Shown here: positions 42,861-51,118 of the stretch, one piece after another
Layout of the letters: each line of letters starts with the position of its first letter
Position numbering within the stretch: the stretch's first letter is position 1
From: Candidatus Acetothermia bacterium
GTDB lineage: Bacteria; Bipolaricaulota; Bipolaricaulia; RBG-16-55-9; JANLFV01
Length of the DNA: 64,000 nt
Assembly: GCA_024653345.1 (NCBI GenBank)
Contig: JANLFV010000001.1
Coordinates: 210,387 to 274,386, forward strand
Direction: 5' to 3'
The notes under the pieces: generated by a model
Databases searched by the model: none
What the model was told of the DNA's origin: nothing
What the model saw: only the letters and a program-made list of their open reading frames with translations
Translations under genes and position numbers: made by a program

Positions 42861-43643
42861 TCAGCGGGCCGAAGGCCGCCTCTCAGCTCCCGAGATCGCC
42901 TCCGTCAGGGAGGTGAAGATCGCCCCAATCTCGTGGCGGAGGAGGCCATCGGGCTCAAGCTGGGGGAGCCCGCCCGGGCTGAGGATGCGCAGTTGCTCGC
43001 TATAGCTGAGGGAGCCGAGGAGGGGGAGATCCGGGGGCAGGCCCCGCTCGATCGCCTCCCGCTCAAGGGGCTCACGGACCCTGTTCCCCACGGCCAGGAC
43101 ATGGCGGAGGCCGATCTCCCGGGCGAGCTTTGAGATCCTCGCGGCGGTCTGGAGGCTCCTCGGATCGGGGTCGACCACCACGATGAGGCCGTCGACCCCC
43201 TGGGCTGTCCCCCGCCCGAGGTGCTCGATCCCGGCCTCCATGTCGACGATCACCAGCTCATCCCGCTCGAGAAAGAGGTGCCGCAGCAGGCCGCGGAGGA
43301 AGCTGTTCTCGGGGCAGGCGCAGCCGCCACCGCCCTTCCGGATCGCCCCGAGGACCATCACCCTGATCCCGTCCTTGTAGACGGAGTAGCGGTCGGGTAT
43401 GTCCTCCACCCTGGGATTGAGCTTGATGAGCCCCGCGGCTTCCCCCACCCGCTCCTTGATCAACTCCTGCAGCTCGGCCAGGGGGGTGATCTCCGCCTCG
43501 ATCCCTAGAGTAGCGGCTAGATTGGCGGCGGGGTCGGCGTCGACCGCCAGGACCCGGTAGCCGCGGGAGACGGCCTCCCGCGCCAGGAGGGCCACCAGGG
43601 TCGTCTTCCCCACCCCGCCCTTACCCGAGATCGCCAGCTTCAT
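42861..43643 (-). CDS. cooC: CooC nickel-insertion ATPase, copy 2
   Basis: 260 residues. Walker A GKGGVGKTT at 7-15, nickel CxC at 108-110 (GGCACPENSF) and VIVDMEAGIEHLGRG. It differs clearly from the copy at 34636 (different start, longer middle segment RVEDIPDRYSVYKDG), so the two may serve CODH and ACS separately; this is inference. It overlaps the DUF3786 gene by four bases and lies just upstream of the cooF promoter. Confidence 0.93.
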   Translation of the reverse strand: MKLAISGKGGVGKTTLVALLAREAVSRGYRVLAVDADPAANLAATLGIEAEITPLAELQELIKERVGEAAGLIKLNPRVEDIPDRYSVYKDGIRVMVLGAIRKGGGGCACPENSFLRGLLRHLFLERDELVIVDMEAGIEHLGRGTAQGVDGLIVVVDPDPRSLQTAARISKLAREIGLRHVLAVGNRVREPLEREAIERGLPPDLPLLGSLSYSEQLRILSPGGLPQLEPDGLLRHEIGAIFTSLTEAISGAERRPSAR

Positions 43644-44266
43644 CTAATCTTGATCAGCTTGGAGCAGAGCATCCTCCCGAGAATCGCCAGTCCGTCGATA
43701 GGAAGATAGCGGCCGGCCGCGGCATCGAAGAGGACGGTGGCTCTGGGGGCGAACTCCTCGTCCCCGCGCCAGTAGACCACGGCCATCCGGATGTGAGGCA
43801 GGACCCTGAAGGCGAAGGCGGCGTCCCCAAGCTCCAGGGGCTCCCCCCCGAGGGCGAGCGCGGCCAGCTTGAGGCCTTCTAAGTCGTTCCCGAAGGCCCG
43901 GACGAGGCTGTCCCCCGAATACCCTTGGAAGGCCCGGTAATAGAACTGGCCTTCGGGGAGCTCGCGGAAGGCGAGCCACTCCCCCGAAGGAGGGGGCTCA
44001 GTGGCGGTGGCGCGCCACTCGGCCCGCCGGAGGTAGTCGAGCAAGAGGGCCTGGATCTCCGCCGGTGCGGGCTGGCCCCTTTCCAACTCGTAGACCACTA
44101 GCTCAGGGTGGGTGATCCGATGCTCGCAGTCTAAGAGGCGGAGGAGCAATTCCCCATCACGGTATTCCGCCCCGGAGAGGGCAGCCAGCTCTTCCGCCTT
44201 TCGGCTCCTCAACTCGGCCCGAGCCGCCTCGATTGAAGGCTGGAGCGACCTGCGCCATCCCTCCAT
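43640..44266 (-). CDS. DUF3786-family protein
   Basis: 208 residues with the pattern of DUF3786, a family found in anaerobes next to corrinoid and CODH genes. Visible features are ELLLRLLDCEHRITHPE, GEWLAFRELPEGQFYYRAFQ, LVRAFGNDLEGLKLAALALG and FRVLPHIRMAVVYWRGDEEF. The biochemical role is unknown. It is the first gene of a two-gene unit with cooC copy 2, which hints at cofactor delivery or assembly. Confidence 0.78.
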   Translation of the reverse strand: MEGWRRSLQPSIEAARAELRSRKAEELAALSGAEYRDGELLLRLLDCEHRITHPELVVYELERGQPAPAEIQALLLDYLRRAEWRATATEPPPSGEWLAFRELPEGQFYYRAFQGYSGDSLVRAFGNDLEGLKLAALALGGEPLELGDAAFAFRVLPHIRMAVVYWRGDEEFAPRATVLFDAAAGRYLPIDGLAILGRMLCSKLIKIR

Positions 44267-44275
44267 TCCTCGCCC

Positions 44276-44304
44276 ATGGTAGCGCAGCCGGGCCGAGGGT
44301 TCAA
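44276..44304 (-). promoter_or_regulatory. Promoter of DUF3786-cooC2, nearly leaderless
   Basis: Minus strand TTGAAC (44304-44299), 17 bases, TACCAT (44281-44276), then 9 bases to ATG 44266. Confidence 0.6.
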
Positions 44305-44314
44305 TGGTGTGAGC

Positions 44315-44926
44315 TTATCTCACCTTGGCTAGCTCCCGTCTCTCCTTCTCCTCCGGGCTCTTCCTCGCGGCCGGCCCGACAGGGAGGACCGGCCTCCCCC
44401 AGGTGGCCTCCAGCACGACCGCGAGCGAGGTATACCAGGCGGAGAGGGCGCAGAGGATCCCCTCAAAGCCGGCGATCCGATGGACGATGGGGACGAAGAC
44501 CCCGATGGCTAAGAGGAAGAAGAGGATCGTCAAGGTGACGAAGACCACGGTCACGGCCTTCGAGACCCTGAGTGCCCCGAAGGTCATATACCCGGTGAAG
44601 ATCCCCCAGGCGATGAGGAAGACCGCCAGCCCTTCCTTGGGGATGGGGGGAAAGATCCCCATCTGGACGAAGATCTCCATCAAGGCGAAGCCCATCCAGA
44701 AGGCCCCGTAGGAACTGAAGGCCGTGGCCCCGAAGGTGTTCCCCGCCCGGACCTCCCACATCCCGGCGAGGAACTGGGCCAAACCGCCGTAGAAGAGGCC
44801 CATGGGGAGGACCATCCCCAGGCTCTCCGGGGGGATCAGCCCGGCGTTCACGATGTTCAGGATGAAGGTGGTGAGGGCAAACCCTCCCAGCCCCAAGGCC
44901 GCGGGATTGGCCAAGTCCTTATTCAT
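44315..44926 (-). CDS. satP: Acetate/succinate transporter, SatP/YaaH family
   Basis: 203 residues with six membrane helices. The family signature NPAALGLGGFALTTF is near the N terminus, and YGAFWMGFALMEIF in the middle. SatP proteins move acetate with protons across the inner membrane. Its position downstream of acetyl-CoA synthetase and near the CODH/ACS operon fits export or uptake of acetate. A charged cytoplasmic tail ends the protein. Shine-Dalgarno AAGGAGGTCTTCTC. Confidence 0.92.
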   Translation of the reverse strand: MNKDLANPAALGLGGFALTTFILNIVNAGLIPPESLGMVLPMGLFYGGLAQFLAGMWEVRAGNTFGATAFSSYGAFWMGFALMEIFVQMGIFPPIPKEGLAVFLIAWGIFTGYMTFGALRVSKAVTVVFVTLTILFFLLAIGVFVPIVHRIAGFEGILCALSAWYTSLAVVLEATWGRPVLPVGPAARKSPEEKERRELAKVR

Positions 44927-45068
44927 GAGAAGACCTCCTTGATAGATTCCGGTGCTGCATCAATCTCGCTTCGATGACCGATCTCCTCCCCCCTTGAGAG
45001 AGGGTTGAGGTGCGGAACCTTCTCCCATCAAAGGGGAAGTTCACTCTGAAGCGCGAGGGACGGCTCAG

Positions 45069-47006
45069 TCAGTAGCCCATCTTCTTCCGGATCTCATCGA
45101 CGATCGCCGGGTCCCTTAGAGTGGTCGTATCCCCTAGCTCGCGGCGCTCGGCCAGATCTTTCAAAATACGGCGCATGATCTTCCCCGAGCGGGTCTTCGG
45201 GAGGTCTGGGACGAAGATGATCTCGTCAGGCTTGGCGATCGGGCCGATCACCTCGGCCACTTTATTCCGCAGCTCCTGGACGAGCGCGGGGCTCTCCTCA
45301 TACCCCGGGGCGAGGATCACAAAGGCCGTGAGGGCCTGCCCTTTGAGAGGGTGGGACTTCCCCACAGCCGCGGCCTCCACGACCGCCGGGTGCTCGACGA
45401 GCGCGCTCTCGACCTCCATCGTCGAGAGCCTGTGGCCCGAGACATTGATCACATCATCGATCCGGCCCACGATCCAGAAGTAGCCGTCCTCATCTTTCTT
45501 GGCCCCGTCGCCGGTGAAGTAGATCCCGGGGACCTGGTTCCAGTATTTCTCATACCTCGCGGGGTCGCCGTAGATCGTCCGGAGCATCGCCGGCCAGGGG
45601 CGCATGATCGCGAGGTAGCCGCCTCTCCCGGGCGGGACGGGCCTCCCGTCCTTATCGACGATCTCGGCCTCCACCCCGGGGAAGGGGAAGGTCGCCGAGC
45701 CGGGCTTGGTCCTGGTGATCCCCGGCAGCGGCGAGATCAGAATCATCCCGGTCTCCGTCTGCCACCAGGTATCTACAATGGGGCAGCGCTCCTTCCCGAT
45801 CACCCGGTGATACCACATCCAGGCCTCGGGGTTGATCGGCTCCCCGACGGAGCCCAAGAGCCTTAGTGAGGAGAGGTCGTGCTTGTTCGGCCACTCCTCC
45901 CCGTCGCGCGTGAAGGCCCGGATCGCCGTCGGGGCGGTGTAGAAGATGTTCACACTGTATTTCTCCACGATCTCCCAGAAGCGGTCCGGCTGGGGGTAGT
46001 TCGGGACAGACTCGTAGATCAGCGAGGTCGTCCCTACCGCAAGCGGGCCGTAGACGATGTAGCTATGGCCTGTGACCCAGCCGATGTCGGCCGTGCACCA
46101 GAAGGTGTCCTCCTCCTTGATGTCGAAGATCCACTTCATCGTGGCATAGACACCGACCAGATACCCGCCGGTGGTATGGACGACCCCCTTCGGCTTCCCG
46201 GTCGTCCCGGAGGTGTAGAGGATATAGAGCATGTCCTCGCTGTCCATCTGCTCGGGCTCGCAGTAGGCCGGGGCGTCGCGCATCAGCTCGTCCCACCAGA
46301 AGTCCCTCCCCTTCTGCATCGGGACCTCTCGCCCGATCCGCTTGACTACCACGACCTTCTCGATCGAGGGGCAGGCCGCGGCGGCCTCGTCGGCCCGCTC
46401 CTTCAATTGCTCGACCTTCCCGCCGCGATAGTAGCCGTCGGCGGTGATCAAGAGCTTGGCCTTGGAATCCTCGGTCCTCTCCTGGAGAGCTTTGGAACTG
46501 AAGGCGGAGAAGACGACGCTGTGCGGGGCCCCGATCCGGGCGCAGGCGAGCATCGCGATCGGGAGCTCCGGGATCATCGGGAGGTAGATCGCCACCCGGT
46601 CGCCCTTCTTGACCCCCAGCTTCTTCAGGACATTGGCGAACTTATTGACCTCGCGGTAGAGCTCGAAGTAGGTCAAAGTCCGGGTATCGCCCGGCTCGCC
46701 CTCCCAAATGATCGCGGCCTTGTTCTTCCTCGGCCCCTTGACGTGCCGGTCAAGGCAGTTGTAGGAGATGTTGAGCTTCCCGCCGACGAACCACTTAGCG
46801 TAGGGCGGGTTCCACTCGAGGACCTTCTTCCAGGGGCGGAACCACTCCAGCTCTTGGGCGAAGTTCGCCCAGAACCGCTCCGGATCGCGCCGCGCCTCCT
46901 CGTAGATCCCCGGGTCAGTGATGTTTGCCCGCTCGACGAACTCCTCAGGCGGGGTGAAGGTCCGCTCCTCCACGAGCAGGGCCTCAATGTCCTTCAGTTC
47001 CTCCAT
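45069..47006 (-). CDS. acs: Acetyl-CoA synthetase, AMP-forming
   Basis: 645 residues. Adenylate-forming motif [18 protein letters not shown], acetate-pocket region [16 protein letters not shown] and the acetylatable lysine [14 protein letters not shown] are all present, as is [20 protein letters not shown]. Activates acetate to acetyl-CoA; in reverse it could yield acetate and ATP. The gene has its own strong promoter and a leader of about 90 bases with AAAGGAGATGGAAGC before the ATG. satP follows 142 bases downstream on the same strand; that gap has an imperfect hairpin (45016-45041) but no certain terminator. Confidence 0.96.
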   Translation of the reverse strand: MEELKDIEALLVEERTFTPPEEFVERANITDPGIYEEARRDPERFWANFAQELEWFRPWKKVLEWNPPYAKWFVGGKLNISYNCLDRHVKGPRKNKAAIIWEGEPGDTRTLTYFELYREVNKFANVLKKLGVKKGDRVAIYLPMIPELPIAMLACARIGAPHSVVFSAFSSKALQERTEDSKAKLLITADGYYRGGKVEQLKERADEAAAACPSIEKVVVVKRIGREVPMQKGRDFWWDELMRDAPAYCEPEQMDSEDMLYILYTSGTTGKPKGVVHTTGGYLVGVYATMKWIFDIKEEDTFWCTADIGWVTGHSYIVYGPLAVGTTSLIYESVPNYPQPDRFWEIVEKYSVNIFYTAPTAIRAFTRDGEEWPNKHDLSSLRLLGSVGEPINPEAWMWYHRVIGKERCPIVDTWWQTETGMILISPLPGITRTKPGSATFPFPGVEAEIVDKDGRPVPPGRGGYLAIMRPWPAMLRTIYGDPARYEKYWNQVPGIYFTGDGAKKDEDGYFWIVGRIDDVINVSGHRLSTMEVESALVEHPAVVEAAAVGKSHPLKGQALTAFVILAPGYEESPALVQELRNKVAEVIGPIAKPDEIIFVPDLPKTRSGKIMRRILKDLAERRELGDTTTLRDPAIVDEIRKKMGY

Positions 47007-47101
47007 GCTTCCATCTCCTTTCTCTGTGCTAGCGATACACCAAGGATGGCCCGAAGGCTATCAATCGTTAGCTTCTCTGTTTCAGGCTTTTTGCTCGTTG
47101 C

Positions 47102-47130
47102 ATTATAGCTAGCCTTATGGGAGGCCACAA
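47102..47130 (-). promoter_or_regulatory. acs: acs promoter
   Basis: Minus strand TTGTGG (47130-47125), 17 bases, perfect TATAAT (47107-47102). The leader of about 90 bases contains an A-rich stretch but no riboswitch that I recognise. Confidence 0.72.
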
Positions 47131-47178
47131 TGACCCTCAGCAGGGTGCTGACTGACCGAGGTCAAGAGGCCTCCGGCT

Positions 47179-47207
47179 TTGTCGCTAAGCAGAACCCCAA
47201 GTATATT
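47179..47207 (+). promoter_or_regulatory. Leaderless promoter of the fabH-like gene
   Basis: TTGTCG (47179-47184), 17 bases, TATATT (47202-47207), then exactly 7 bases to ATG 47215. No Shine-Dalgarno. Confidence 0.7.
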
Positions 47208-47213
47208 TGGGGT
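47194..47213. promoter_or_regulatory. Palindrome enclosing the -10 box
   Basis: ACCCCAA, six bases, TTGGGGT is a perfect 7-base inverted repeat. It encloses the TATATT box and ends one base before the start codon. Its position suits a repressor operator. Confidence 0.5.
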
Positions 47214-47214
47214 G

Positions 47215-48195
47215 ATGGTTCGGGTGGGGATTCTCGGGATCGGCTCCTATCTTCCGGCGCAAGTGATGACCAACTCTGACTGGGAGGCCTATTGCGGCGC
47301 GAGCGCCGAGCGAATTACCGAGCGCACGGGGATCAAGAAGCGCCGGATTGCCGCCCAGAACGAGACGACGGTCGATCTGGCAGCCAAGGCCGCTGAAGAT
47401 GCCCTGGCCAAGAGCGGCGTAGCGCGAGGCGATCTAACCGAGCTGATCGTGGCTACCGACACTCCGGAGGCCTTCGCCCCGGACACCGCGGCCTACCTAC
47501 AGGCCCGGCTGCAGCTGGGCGAGATCCCGGCCTATGACCTCGCCGGGAGCGGATGCGCCGGGTTCATCCTAGGCCTCTCCCTCGCGGCCTCGCGCGTCCG
47601 GGACAGCGGAGGGAAGGCCCTGGTCATCGCGGTCGAGCTGATCAGCCGGATCATGGACTGGCATGAGCCGCGGATCGCGCCGCTCTTCGGGGACGGGGCC
47701 GGCGCGGCGATCGTGGGGGAGTCCGAGCACCTAGAGATCCTGGCGACCTACAATGCCACCGACGGGAGCGGGGCCGACGCCCTCGGGCTCGAGGTCGGCG
47801 GGACCCGAGCTCCGGTGACGCCGGAGCGGGTCGCGCGCGCGGAGCACAAGCGCGTCGTCCTCCAGGGCGAGCGAGTCTACCGCAACGCGATCAAGCGGAT
47901 GGTCGAGACGGGGCAAAGTCTCCTGGCTAGGACGGGCCTGAGAGCCGAGGACATCGGCCTGCTCATCCCGGGTCAGGCCAACATTCACCTGATCGAAGCG
48001 GTGGCCAAGGGGCTGGGAATCCCCCTAGAGCGGGTGGTGATCAACCTCGACAGGTATGGCGACACCGGCTCCGCGGCCTTCCCGATCGCCCTCGACGAAG
48101 CTCTCCGCTGTGGCAGGATCAAGCCCGGGGACCATGTGCTGATGGTGGCCTTCGGGATGGGGTTCCACTGGGGCGGGGCAGTCATCCGCTACTAA
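47215..48195 (+). CDS. Ketoacyl-ACP synthase III-like protein with altered catalytic triad
   Basis: 326 residues of the FabH fold. The nucleophile cysteine (about 114) is present in DLAGSGCAGFILGLSLA, and FGDGAGAAIVG is normal. Yet the histidine motif HQAN reads PGQANIHLIEAVA (Gly 253), and the asparagine motif YGNT reads DRYGDTGSAAFPIAL (Asp 283). So Cys-His-Asn has become Cys-Gly-Asp. That makes ordinary FabH decarboxylating condensation doubtful; an acyltransferase or non-decarboxylating synthase is possible. No other fatty-acid genes are nearby. The start is fixed by the leaderless promoter. Confidence 0.82.
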   Translation: MVRVGILGIGSYLPAQVMTNSDWEAYCGASAERITERTGIKKRRIAAQNETTVDLAAKAAEDALAKSGVARGDLTELIVATDTPEAFAPDTAAYLQARLQLGEIPAYDLAGSGCAGFILGLSLAASRVRDSGGKALVIAVELISRIMDWHEPRIAPLFGDGAGAAIVGESEHLEILATYNATDGSGADALGLEVGGTRAPVTPERVARAEHKRVVLQGERVYRNAIKRMVETGQSLLARTGLRAEDIGLLIPGQANIHLIEAVAKGLGIPLERVVINLDRYGDTGSAAFPIALDEALRCGRIKPGDHVLMVAFGMGFHWGGAVIRY

Positions 48196-48216
48196 CGAGC
48201 CCGGCCGGATTTCAGA

Positions 48217-48245
48217 TTGAGCCCCCCTCCCGAGGAGGGTATACT
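48217..48245 (+). promoter_or_regulatory. cysS: Leaderless promoter of cysS
   Basis: TTGAGC (48217-48222), 17 bases, TATACT (48240-48245), then exactly 7 bases to ATG 48253. The only GAGGAGGG lies upstream of the -10 box and cannot serve as a ribosome site. Confidence 0.75.
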
Positions 48246-48252
48246 ACCCCCG

Positions 48253-49755
48253 ATGAGGCTCTACAATACCCTGACGCGGCGGGAGGAGGAGTTCGTCCCC
48301 CAGGAGGCGGGCGTGGTGAGGATGTATGCCTGCGGGCCGACGGTCCATGACCGGTTTACCATTGCGAACGCCCGGGCCTTCCTCACCTTCGATGTGCTGC
48401 GCCGGTATCTCGAGTTCAAGGGATATAAGGTCCTCTACACCCAGAACATCACCGACATTGAGGACCGGATCATTAAGAAGGGCGAAGCCCTCGGCAGCTC
48501 AGCCCAGGAGGTGGCAGAGCGGTATACCCAAGCCTTCTTCGAGGACCGTGAGCTGCTGGGGATCTTGCCCCCCACCTACCAGCCCCGGGCCACGGAGATG
48601 GTCCCCAAGATCATCGAGTTCATCCAGGGCCTGCTCGAGAGGGGCTTTGCCTATGTCGTGGACGGGGATGTCTACTTCCGTGTCCGGCGGTTCAAGGACT
48701 ACGGGAAGCTCTCGGGGAAGAACCTCGAGGAGCTCGCGGCCGGGGCGAGCGGGCGGGTCGAGCCCGACCCCCGGAAAGAAGACCCCCTCGACTTCGCCCT
48801 CTGGAAGGTCGCTAAGCCCGGCGAGCCGGCCTGGGACTCCCCCTGGGGGAAGGGCCGCCCGGGGTGGCACATCGAGTGCTCGGTGATGGCCCAGGCTACC
48901 CTAGGAACGACACTGGACATCCATGGGGGCGGGCAGGACCTGATCTTCCCCCACCACGAGAACGAGCTCGCCCAGTCCGAGGCCCTGACGGGGAGGCCGC
49001 TCGCGCGGTTCTGGGTCCACAATGGCCTGGTGATGGCCGGCGGCCAGGAGATGCACAAGTCCCTGGGGAACTTCGAGTATGCCAGGGATGTGGTCGCCCG
49101 CCACGGGAGGGAGGCGGTCCGGCTCTTCTTCCTCTTGAGGCACTACCGGAAGCCAATGGACTTCTCTCACAAGGCCCTGGCCGAGGCTCAAGCCGCGGTC
49201 GAAAGGGTATATAACTTCCTGGAGGAGATCGAGGCTCAGGGAGCGCTCGCCCCCACGAGAGCCGAGCCCCGGTCTCCGGCAGAGCAAGAGTTCTCCGCCT
49301 ACCTGGCGACCGTCCGGGCCGAGTTCGAGCGGGAGATGGACGCGGACCTCAATACCGCGGGCGCGCTGGGGGTGCTCTTCGAGCTGGTGAGGCGGACGAA
49401 CACCTTCATGCAGGAGACGGCCCCCCACGACCGGTCGCTCTTGCGCCGGGCGGGCGAGCTGATCCGGGAGCTCGGCCGGCCGCTCGGGCTCTTCCAGGAG
49501 GAACCGAAGGTTCGGGCTAAAGTCACGCTCAGCGGAAGAGCCAGGATCATTGCTGGAGCTGAAGAAGAAATCATCGCCGGAAACGTGGAAGAACTCATAA
49601 ACCTGCTCGTCGAGGTCCGGGGCGAGCTCCGGGCGAAGGGCGAGTTCGCCCTGGCCGATCGGATCCGCGCCCGACTGAACGAGCTCGGGATCGAGCTCCG
49701 GGACAAGGAGGGAGGGACTCGCTGGCGCCTCCGGCTCAAGGGGAAGGAGCAGTGA
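48253..49755 (+). CDS. cysS: Cysteinyl-tRNA synthetase
   Basis: Charges tRNA-Cys; 500 residues. Zinc ligands are in MYACGPTVHD, WHIECSVM and LIFPHHENE. The whole catalytic core aligns with normal CysRS (YTQNITDIEDRIIKKGEA, DPLDFALWKVAKPGEPAWD). Both class I signatures are altered: HIGN reads TIAN (FTIANARAF) and KMSKS reads EMHKS (QEMHKSLGNF). A segment around residues 425-450 (KVTLSGRARIIAGAEEE) in the C-terminal domain is written with less GC-rich codons. Its last 20 bases overlap the convergent surface-protein gene. Confidence 0.95.
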   Translation: MRLYNTLTRREEEFVPQEAGVVRMYACGPTVHDRFTIANARAFLTFDVLRRYLEFKGYKVLYTQNITDIEDRIIKKGEALGSSAQEVAERYTQAFFEDRELLGILPPTYQPRATEMVPKIIEFIQGLLERGFAYVVDGDVYFRVRRFKDYGKLSGKNLEELAAGASGRVEPDPRKEDPLDFALWKVAKPGEPAWDSPWGKGRPGWHIECSVMAQATLGTTLDIHGGGQDLIFPHHENELAQSEALTGRPLARFWVHNGLVMAGGQEMHKSLGNFEYARDVVARHGREAVRLFFLLRHYRKPMDFSHKALAEAQAAVERVYNFLEEIEAQGALAPTRAEPRSPAEQEFSAYLATVRAEFEREMDADLNTAGALGVLFELVRRTNTFMQETAPHDRSLLRRAGELIRELGRPLGLFQEEPKVRAKVTLSGRARIIAGAEEEIIAGNVEELINLLVEVRGELRAKGEFALADRIRARLNELGIELRDKEGGTRWRLRLKGKEQ

Positions 49756-51010
49756 GCATGAGCCTCCCGAGGTCCTTCTCTTCCCCCGCGCCGCGATCTG
49801 CCGTGAGCCGGTAGAAATACGGCCCTGCGGGGAGCGGCCTCCTTCGGTTATCATCGCCTCTCCACAGGAGACGGTCATCGATCACTACTCGCCTCGCGAC
49901 CAGCCTGCCGGCGGGGTCGTAGACCTCGAGGTTCAGCCAGGCCGCGCCGTAGACCTGGATCGTGAGCGGCTCGCCGGGGCGATAGACTGCGGGGAGGCGG
50001 TTGGTGGCGTCACTGAAGACGATCCCGCGATGAAGGGAGAGCCCTTCGACCTCAGTCGCGACGGCAACGATGACCTCTCCGGCCTTGGCCAAGGCTGCCT
50101 GGATCGGGGCGAGTAGCTCCTCAAGAGACTGGCCCGAAGAGCCGGAGAGGTTCGCCGCAAGCGCGAGCGTTGCCTGGGCCGCTTCCTCGAGATGCTGAGC
50201 GGCGAGCGCGAGCGGCCCCAGCCGGACCCGGTCTAAGCTGAGCCGAGAGAGCGCGAGTAGCTCCGCCTCCGCTTCCCGGAGAGCCGCGATGCCAGCATCG
50301 AGATTGAAGCTCTGCAGCGCAGGCCCGACCTTAGCTAGCGAATCAGCTAGCTCAAGGAAGATCTGCCCGACAGCTCGGCCGCCACGGAGGATCTCCTCTT
50401 GAGCGAGCGGGCCAGGGGGGTCCGCCCCAATCGATACGAGCTTCGCGCCCCCATTAGCTGAGGCAAGCCTCGCCCCGTCGAGCCGCCGCAGCCCTTCCTC
50501 CAGGGCCGCGAAGAGGTCGGACCCGATCGCGAAGTTCAGCCCCTCGCCGACGGCACGGAGGGTCTTCCCGATGACAAGAGTGATCTCGTCGGTAAGGGAG
50601 GAGATGGCTGTTCGGGCCTGAACGGTCACGACGACCTGGAGGGAGTTGTTCCGCTCGTCGCTCTCCTCGATGTCGTTCAAGGGCCGATCGGCCTCGACTG
50701 CAATCCGGTGCTCCCCCTCGACCGCCTCCCACTCGGCTTGGACCTCGACCGTCCTTCCTGCCCGGAGTTGCCGCACCCGCTGGCGGGAGAGGGGGAGGTC
50801 ATCGACCTTGAACTGCACCTGAAAGGCCTCGGCATCGCCTTCCCCCAGATTTCCCACCACCGCGCTGATCTGGACCGGCGCTCCCGGCTCGGGATCGGCC
50901 GGCTCGACTCGGACCTCCTTCACCACCAGGTCCGGCTGGGCAGGCTGGGCGATGCCCAAAGGGACGAGCGCGAGAACCGCTAAGACCAGAACAGTTAGTG
51001 ACTTCTGCAT
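49736..51010 (-). CDS. Exported CARDB-domain protein with FlgD-like C terminus
   Basis: About 424 residues from ATG 51010. Signal peptide MQKSLTVLVLAVLALVPLGI is followed by a CARDB/Ig-like domain (DLVVKEVRVEPADPEPGAPV, SDERNNSLQVVV), then an alanine-rich helical region (about 135-320). The C-terminal FlgD/secretion-tail-like Ig fold is recognised by NLEVYDPAGRLV and LPAGPYFYRLTA. It is a probable cell-surface or secreted protein; partner and role unknown. It has its own strong promoter and is divergent from the LeuC-type gene. Confidence 0.78.
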   Translation of the reverse strand: MQKSLTVLVLAVLALVPLGIAQPAQPDLVVKEVRVEPADPEPGAPVQISAVVGNLGEGDAEAFQVQFKVDDLPLSRQRVRQLRAGRTVEVQAEWEAVEGEHRIAVEADRPLNDIEESDERNNSLQVVVTVQARTAISSLTDEITLVIGKTLRAVGEGLNFAIGSDLFAALEEGLRRLDGARLASANGGAKLVSIGADPPGPLAQEEILRGGRAVGQIFLELADSLAKVGPALQSFNLDAGIAALREAEAELLALSRLSLDRVRLGPLALAAQHLEEAAQATLALAANLSGSSGQSLEELLAPIQAALAKAGEVIVAVATEVEGLSLHRGIVFSDATNRLPAVYRPGEPLTIQVYGAAWLNLEVYDPAGRLVARRVVIDDRLLWRGDDNRRRPLPAGPYFYRLTADRGAGEEKDLGRLMLTAPSP

Positions 51011-51044
51011 CGATGAGACCTCCCGTGCCGAGCTCGATGGTGGC

Positions 51045-51073
51045 ATTATAGATTTCGAGGCCAGCCGGTTCAA
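51045..51073 (-). promoter_or_regulatory. Promoter of the CARDB surface protein
   Basis: Minus strand TTGAAC (51073-51068), 17 bases, perfect TATAAT (51050-51045), about 35 bases before the ATG. Confidence 0.72.
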
Positions 51074-51079
51074 CCCGGG

Positions 51080-51109
51080 TTGACTCAGAGGGCGGACCCC
51101 TGGCATCAT
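51080..51109 (+). promoter_or_regulatory. Possible promoter of the LeuC-type gene
   Basis: TTGACT (51080-51085), 18 bases, CATCAT (51104-51109), then 9 bases to ATG 51119. The -10 box is weak. Confidence 0.4.
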
Positions 51110-51118
51110 CTCCCGGAG

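Noticed and set aside
45351-47108. Long plus-strand open frames opposite acs, acsB, fhs and similar genes
   Set aside because: GC-rich codon bias opens antisense frames here; they are rich in R, G, P, D and L, have no domains and run opposite well-supported genes.
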